A stretch of DNA of 11,046 bases from an uncultured bacterium (lineage in GTDB: Bacteria > Cyanobacteriota > Vampirovibrionia > Gastranaerophilales > Gastranaerophilaceae), in NCBI GenBank assembly GCA_902772945.1, contig CACYCU010000185.1:1-11046 (forward strand). Reading direction: 5' to 3'. The position numbers and the translations under genes are program-made. This document shows, one piece after another, positions 6,743 to 11,046 of this stretch (positions are counted from its first letter, which is position 1; every line of letters starts with the position of its first letter). A model generated the notes under the pieces. That model searched no databases and was not told where the DNA came from. It saw only the letters and a program-made list of their open reading frames with translations.

Positions 6743-7828
6743 ATGAAAGATATGTTAGACCAAATACTTCAAATAGAGAAGAAATATAACGAACTTGGAG
6801 TTACGTTATCTGATCCTGCCGTTATTCAGGATTACAACAAGTTTAAAGATTTATCCAAACAACGTAAATCAATGGAAGAAACAGTAAATCTTTATTACGA
6901 ATGGAAAAAAGCTGTTGACGCCATTGAAGATGCAAAAGAAATGATTCATCAAGAATCTGATGAAGAAATGAAAGCTTTTTTGAAAGCGGAAATGGCTGAA
7001 AATGAAGCCAAACTGCCAGAATATGAAGAAAGAATGAAAGTTCTTTTACTTCCGCGCGACCCAATGGATGATAAAGATATTATGCTTGAAATAAGAGGCG
7101 GCGCAGGCGGTGATGAAGCAAACATTTTTGCCGGCGATTTGGCAAGAATGTATATGCGTTATGCTGACAAACAAGGTTGGCAAACACAAGTTTTAAGCAA
7201 AACCGAGTGCGAAGCAGGAGGCGTTTCTGAAATAATTATTTCAATGAAAGGCGACAGCATCTATTCAAAATTGAAATATGAATCAGGTGTTCACAGAGTT
7301 CAAAGGGTTCCAGCAACAGAATCACAAGGCAGAGTCCACACATCAACTGCAACAGTTGCCGTTATGCCCGAAGTTGACGACGTTGAAGTGAACTTGAACA
7401 TGAATGATGTTGAAATAACAACAGCTCGTTCAGGCGGCGCGGGCGGTCAAAACGTTAACAAAGTTGAAACTGCAGCCAGAGTTTTTCACAAACCGACAGG
7501 AATAATGATTTTCTGTACAGAAGAACGCTCTCAACTTCAAAATAAAGAAAGAGCTTTGCAAATCTTAAAAGCAAAACTTTACGATATGGAAGTTCAAAAA
7601 CAAATGCAGGAAATCACAGACCTTCGTCGTTCGCAAGTCGGCACAGGCGACAGATCTGAACGCATCAGAACATACAACTTTCCTCAAGGTCGTTTGACAG
7701 ACCACAGAATAAATCATAACTTAAACGTAAATACCGTTATTGACGGTGATTTGGATGAGTTAATAAAATTACTTACCGAACACGACCAAAAACTGAAATT
7801 AGAAAAACTTGCAGAGGTGAACGGTTAG
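6743..7828 (+). CDS. prfA: Peptide chain release factor 1
   Basis: RF1 enters the ribosomal A site at UAA and UAG codons and triggers hydrolysis of the finished peptide. The 361-residue length is normal. The codon-reading PAT tripeptide (190-192) in HRVQRVPATESQGRVHTS identifies RF1 rather than RF2, which has SPF. The catalytic GGQ is at 234-236 in SGGAGGQNVNK, the target of Gln methylation by PrmC. The helical N-terminal domain (1-105) and the conserved RGGAGGDEAN (118-127) are intact. An in-frame TGA directly precedes the ATG at 6743, so no longer start is possible; an ATG at 6752 is an alternative, also without a clear ribosome site. Its own stop is UAG, a codon it reads. It is first in an operon whose next gene starts on the last base of its stop codon. 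prmC, a common neighbour elsewhere, is not seen here. Confidence 0.98.
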   Translation: MKDMLDQILQIEKKYNELGVTLSDPAVIQDYNKFKDLSKQRKSMEETVNLYYEWKKAVDAIEDAKEMIHQESDEEMKAFLKAEMAENEAKLPEYEERMKVLLLPRDPMDDKDIMLEIRGGAGGDEANIFAGDLARMYMRYADKQGWQTQVLSKTECEAGGVSEIIISMKGDSIYSKLKYESGVHRVQRVPATESQGRVHTSTATVAVMPEVDDVEVNLNMNDVEITTARSGGAGGQNVNKVETAARVFHKPTGIMIFCTEERSQLQNKERALQILKAKLYDMEVQKQMQEITDLRRSQVGTGDRSERIRTYNFPQGRLTDHRINHNLNVNTVIDGDLDELIKLLTEHDQKLKLEKLAEVNG

Positions 7829-8073
7829 TGACAGAAAGAAAATGTGTAGGATGCGGAGCTATAAAAAACAGAGAAGAGTTAATAAAACTTACACGTGAAA
7901 ATAACAGCAGAGAGGTTGTTATAAACCAAAGTAATAAAATATTTGGCAGATCCGCATATCTTTGCTATAATAAATCTTGTATAGAGTCTGCTTTTAAAAA
8001 AAATAAAATTTCTAAAATTTTAAAAGCACCTGTACCCGAGGATTTGAAAGGAAAATTAATAAATGAGTTTTGA
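7828..8073 (+). CDS. rnpM: YlxR/RnpM family RNA-binding protein (DUF448)
   Basis: This 81-residue protein has both family signatures: RKCVGCGAIKNREELIKL at 4-21, and GRSAYLCYNKSCIESAFKK at 40-58 with C46 and C51. It is basic overall. Family members are small nucleic-acid-binding proteins; the Bacillus subtilis one (RnpM, formerly YlxR) is reported to bind and modulate RNase P. That function is carried over by homology. The start is a GTG whose first base is the last base of the prfA UAG stop (TAGTG). A GAGG about 10 nt upstream in prfA serves as ribosome site, so translation is probably coupled. The end overlaps infB by 11 nt. ylxR next to infB is the usual order in nusA operons; here nusA is absent and prfA comes first. 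Confidence 0.92.
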   Translation: MTERKCVGCGAIKNREELIKLTRENNSREVVINQSNKIFGRSAYLCYNKSCIESAFKKNKISKILKAPVPEDLKGKLINEF

Positions 8074-10543
8074 TACAATAAGGATAAATGAATTAGCAAA
8101 AGAACTTGGAATGACAAGCAAAGAAGTTCTTGAAAAGTTTGCTCAAATATCTGTTACAGGCAAAACTCATTCAAGCACAGTTACTATCGATCAAGTAAAG
8201 AGATTGAAAGATTTTATTGAATCAGGCGGTGTGAAAGAAGTAAAAAAACCTAAAGCCTTTGTTGTAAAAAAATCCAAGACTCCTAATGCAGCACCTGTTG
8301 TTGAAGAAATAAAAAAAGAAGAAACTCCGGAAAAGAAACCTGAAACCAAAAAGGTTTCTGCTCCTAAAGTGGAAATAGTTAAACCAAAAAGCACAGTAAA
8401 CAGACTTGAAATAGTAAGAAAAGCCCCTCAAAGACCTGAAGGAGCAGTTGAAAGAAAATTTCCGCCAAACAGACCACCACGCGCAGAAAAACCTGAACGT
8501 CCTCAAAGAGGAGAAAAACCGGCAGCTAAAAAACCGTTCGAAAAACCGTCAGGCGAAAGAAAACCTATTCAAAGAACAATAATTTCTCAAGATATATACG
8601 AAAATAAAGGTCAAGGCAGACGCCGCACCGACAACAAAAAGAAAACAAAAGATTTTAATTCTAAAAAAGAAGAACAAGAAAGAATTTCTTTAGAAAAAGC
8701 TGCTGCTCAAAAGCATAAAAAACGTTCACACAAAGAAGAAGAAGCAGAAAAAGTAACTCAAATCGTTGTTAACAGAGCTATGACGATTAGTGAACTTTCA
8801 GAAAAAATTCAAAAAACACCTGCAGAAATTATTAAATTCTTAATGTTCCAAGGTGTCATGGCTACAGTAAATCAGCTTATTGATATCGACGTTATCAAAA
8901 AGATATGCGCGGAATATGAGCTTGAAGTTCTTGATGAAGACTTGGAAGCTTATATGGAAGAAGAACTTGAAAAAGAAGAAAAAGTAAAAAAATTAACAGA
9001 AGTTGATAAAAAATTACTAAAAAAACGTGCTCCTGTTGTAAGCATCATGGGTCACGTAGACCACGGTAAAACTACACTTTTGGATAGCATTCGAGCATCA
9101 AAACACAAAATTGTCGCAACCGAAGTCGGAGGTATAACTCAGTCTATCGGTGCTTATACTGTTTATTTGGATAATAAACAAGAAAAGAAAATTGTGTTTG
9201 TCGATACTCCGGGCCACGAAGCATTTACAGAAATGAGAGCTCGTGGTGCAAAAGCTACTGATATTGCAATTTTGGTTGTTGCGGCAGATGACGGTATAAT
9301 GCCTCAAACAATAGAAGCTATCAACCACGCAAAAGCTGCAGAAGTTCCAATTATAGTTGCAGTTAACAAAATAGATAAACCCGATGCAAATCCGGATAGA
9401 ATTTTGCAGCAGTTGACAGAACACGGACTTGTCCCTGAAGAATGGGGCGGTGATACAATTACGGTAAAAGTTTCAGCCCTTCAAGGTTCAGGTATTGATG
9501 AGCTTTTGGAATATATTCTTTTGGTTGCAGACGTTCAGGATTTGAAAGCTAACCCTAAAGCTGAAGCATCAGGCGTTGTTATTGAAGCAAACTTAGACAA
9601 AGGTAAAGGACCTGTTGCAACACTTTTGGTACAAAACGGCACATTGCGTGTCGGCAACTGTCTTGTAGTCGGAACAGCTTGCGGCCGCGTAAGAGCGCTG
9701 CTATCAGATTCAGGCGAAAGAATTCAAAAGGCTGAACCGTCTACTCCTGTTGAAATTTTAGGTTTGACAGAAGTACCTCAAGCAGGTGATTATTTCGAAG
9801 TTGTTAAAAATGAAAAAGAAATGAAACAAATAGTTACCGAAAGAAAACAAAAAGAACGTGACAAACGTCTGGATGCAATGCTTCCTGCACACGTAAGACG
9901 TGAAGCTGTAGCCGGCGAAGATGATATTCCTCAATTGAATTTAATTATCAAAGCAAATACAAACGGTGCTGCGGAAGCTGTTTCTCAAGCTATTGCACAA
10001 CTTGAATCTACAGAAATTAAAACAAAAATTATTCACGTTGGTGTTGGAGATATTTCAGAAGCCGATGTTATGCTTGCATCTGCATCAGGAGCATTGATTC
10101 TTGGATTTACGGTAAAAGAAGATTCAAACGCTCTTGCTGCTGCTGAAAAAGAAGGTGTAACAATTAAAAAATATGATATTATTTACCAAATTCTTGAAGA
10201 TATTGAACAAACAATGCTGTCACTTCTTGAACCTGAAGTTAAACAAGTTGAACTCGGTAAAGCGGAAGTTCGCCAAGTATTTACAATCGGTAAAACTACA
10301 AAAATTGCCGGCTGCTATGTAACAGAAGGAAAAATTGTAAGAAGTAAAGATGCAGTTCTTTATCGTAACGGCGAAGAAATCTTCCGAGGTGCAATTGATC
10401 AGTTAAAACGATTTAAAGATGACGTAAAAGAAGTTGCTCAAGGCTTTGAATGCGGTATCTCTTTTGCTAAATGGAATGATATTGAAATCGGTGATATTAT
10501 CGAAGTTTCAACGACTGAAGAAGTTGAAAGAAAAAGTTTATAA
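8063..10543 (+). CDS. infB: Translation initiation factor IF-2
   Basis: This GTPase brings formyl-Met-tRNA to the 30S subunit and promotes 50S joining. The 826 residues are arranged as: an IF2-N domain at about 4-54; a Lys/Pro/Arg/Glu-rich low-complexity linker at about 57-230; a second IF2-N-like domain at about 239-290; a charged helix; then the G domain with G1 GHVDHGKT (330-337), G2 Thr359 in GGITQS, G3 DTPGH (381-385), G4 NKID (435-438) and G5 SAL (471-473). Domains II, III and IV follow; the C-terminal tRNA-binding barrel contains EVRQVF, CYVTEGKI and FECGISF. The ATG at 8063 lies inside the end of ylxR (11-nt overlap), with AAGGA about 10 nt upstream, fitting coupled translation. No frameshift or missing motif is seen. 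The linker is typical of the family in composition and is poorly conserved in general. Confidence 0.98.
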   Translation: MSFDTIRINELAKELGMTSKEVLEKFAQISVTGKTHSSTVTIDQVKRLKDFIESGGVKEVKKPKAFVVKKSKTPNAAPVVEEIKKEETPEKKPETKKVSAPKVEIVKPKSTVNRLEIVRKAPQRPEGAVERKFPPNRPPRAEKPERPQRGEKPAAKKPFEKPSGERKPIQRTIISQDIYENKGQGRRRTDNKKKTKDFNSKKEEQERISLEKAAAQKHKKRSHKEEEAEKVTQIVVNRAMTISELSEKIQKTPAEIIKFLMFQGVMATVNQLIDIDVIKKICAEYELEVLDEDLEAYMEEELEKEEKVKKLTEVDKKLLKKRAPVVSIMGHVDHGKTTLLDSIRASKHKIVATEVGGITQSIGAYTVYLDNKQEKKIVFVDTPGHEAFTEMRARGAKATDIAILVVAADDGIMPQTIEAINHAKAAEVPIIVAVNKIDKPDANPDRILQQLTEHGLVPEEWGGDTITVKVSALQGSGIDELLEYILLVADVQDLKANPKAEASGVVIEANLDKGKGPVATLLVQNGTLRVGNCLVVGTACGRVRALLSDSGERIQKAEPSTPVEILGLTEVPQAGDYFEVVKNEKEMKQIVTERKQKERDKRLDAMLPAHVRREAVAGEDDIPQLNLIIKANTNGAAEAVSQAIAQLESTEIKTKIIHVGVGDISEADVMLASASGALILGFTVKEDSNALAAAEKEGVTIKKYDIIYQILEDIEQTMLSLLEPEVKQVELGKAEVRQVFTIGKTTKIAGCYVTEGKIVRSKDAVLYRNGEEIFRGAIDQLKRFKDDVKEVAQGFECGISFAKWNDIEIGDIIEVSTTEEVERKSL

Positions 10544-10556
10544 GTTTACATTCCTC

Positions 10557-10587
10557 AAAAAATACTCGAAAAGCATTTTTGTTTGTA
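10557..10587 (+). terminator. Possible weak terminator after infB
   Basis: AAAAAT (10558-10563) can pair with ATTTTT (10575-10580), with two further pairs (CT/AG) inside after one mismatch. The 3' T-tract TTTTTGTTTG follows. The stem has almost no G-C pairs, so it may only slow transcription, and infB could read through into rplI. Confidence 0.25.
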
Positions 10588-10627
10588 GTAGGGTTAGACT
10601 ACATGTTAATATAAATAGCAAAGGAGA
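10583..10627 (+). promoter_or_regulatory. Candidate rplI promoter, small hairpin and ribosome site
   Basis: TTGTAG (10583-10588) lies 17 bp before TTAATA (10606-10611), a mediocre promoter; an overlapping TATAAA (10610-10615) has no good -35. TGTAGT (10584-10589) can pair with ACTACA (10598-10603) around an 8-nt loop. AGGAGA (10622-10627) is a clear ribosome site 5 nt before the rplI ATG. Only the ribosome site is firm. Confidence 0.35.
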
Positions 10628-10632
10628 AATAA

Positions 10633-11046
10633 ATGCAAGTTATATTGAAAAAAGACGTACAAAACCTCGGTGAAGCAGGCGATATAGTTAATGTAAAAGA
10701 CGGTTATGCAAGAAACTTCCTTATCCCGCAATCTGTAGCAGAATTAGCTACAAAAGGAGCTTTGGAAAACAGAGAAAAAAATCTTGCAAGAATTAAAGCT
10801 AAACAAGAAAAATTACACGCAGAAGCTTTAGAAAAAGCTAAGAAGATTGAAGAATTCGGTAAACTTGAACTTTCTGCTAAAGCCGGTGAATCTGGTAAAT
10901 TGTTCGGTACTATAACAACCAAGAAATTAACTGAAGAACTAAAAGCAAAATCAGGTATTGAAGTTGATCGTAAAAATGTTTCACTCAACGCGCCAATTAA
11001 CAAAGTTGGTGAATACACAATGCTAATTAAATTAACATCAAAAGTT
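10633..11046 (+). CDS. rplI: 50S ribosomal protein L9, last residues cut by window edge
   Basis: The frame gives 138 residues without a stop, against about 150 for a full L9, so only a short tail is missing. The N-terminal RNA-binding domain shows the L9 signature: MQVILKKDVQNLGEAGDIV, then VKDGYARNFLIP (21-32). A long Ala/Lys/Glu-rich connecting helix (about 41-75) follows. The C-terminal domain begins LELSAKAGESGKLFGTIT (near 79-96) and includes GIEVDRKNVSL. L9 binds 23S rRNA at the base of the L1 stalk and helps maintain reading frame. AGGAGA just upstream supports the ATG at 10633. It is on the infB strand 89 nt downstream; no rpsF or rpsR, its usual partners, lies upstream, though they or dnaB could lie beyond the edge. 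Confidence 0.97.
   Translation, partial: MQVILKKDVQNLGEAGDIVNVKDGYARNFLIPQSVAELATKGALENREKNLARIKAKQEKLHAEALEKAKKIEEFGKLELSAKAGESGKLFGTITTKKLTEELKAKSGIEVDRKNVSLNAPINKVGEYTMLIKLTSKV

Overview
The window is AT-rich (roughly one-third G+C by eye) bacterial chromosome with tightly packed, mostly housekeeping genes. My best guess at the source is a non-photosynthetic relative of Cyanobacteria (Melainabacteria/Vampirovibrionia, for example Gastranaerophilales from gut). The main reason is the S-adenosylhomocysteine hydrolase. It is the short form with GYGWCGRG, STEETTTG, YDNRYGTGQS and a C-terminal EYLNSW, which is how I remember the cyanobacterial enzymes. The low G+C and the large cytoplasmic GH13-like protein fit but do not prove this; the lineage is inference, at about 0.6.

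Layout: (1) 1-3260, minus strand, is a very long open frame that leaves the window at its left edge. It encodes a GH13 (alpha-amylase clan) enzyme with a recognisable catalytic triad and an exceptionally long stretch before the nucleophile. (2) 3261-3398 is a divergent intergenic region with an extended -10 promoter for ahcY. (3) 3399-4664, plus strand, is ahcY, followed at once by a strong hairpin terminator. (4) 4673-6614, minus strand, is a two-gene unit: a TerC-like DUF475 membrane protein, then a family 2 glycosyltransferase, overlapping by 8 nt. (5) 6615-6742 is a divergent intergenic region with one good promoter on each strand; the one for prfA predicts a leaderless message. (6) 6743-10543, plus strand, is the operon prfA - ylxR/rnpM - infB with 1-nt and 11-nt overlaps. 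(7) 10544-10632 is a short gap with a weak hairpin. (8) 10633 to the right edge is rplI (ribosomal protein L9), cut a few residues before its end.

How the genes work together: the right half is translation (termination, an RNA-binding modulator, initiation, and a large-subunit protein). ylxR-infB is the conserved core of the nusA operon, but prfA sits where nusA would be expected. ahcY recycles S-adenosylhomocysteine from methylation. The GH13 protein probably acts on internal alpha-glucan. The glycosyltransferase probably works on a surface polysaccharide, and the DUF475 protein probably moves metal ions.

I see no CRISPR array, tRNA, rRNA, insertion sequence, integrase, defence system or riboswitch. 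The less ordinary points are the GH13 architecture, the very short or absent mRNA leaders, and the terminator that doubles as the end of the glycosyltransferase gene.
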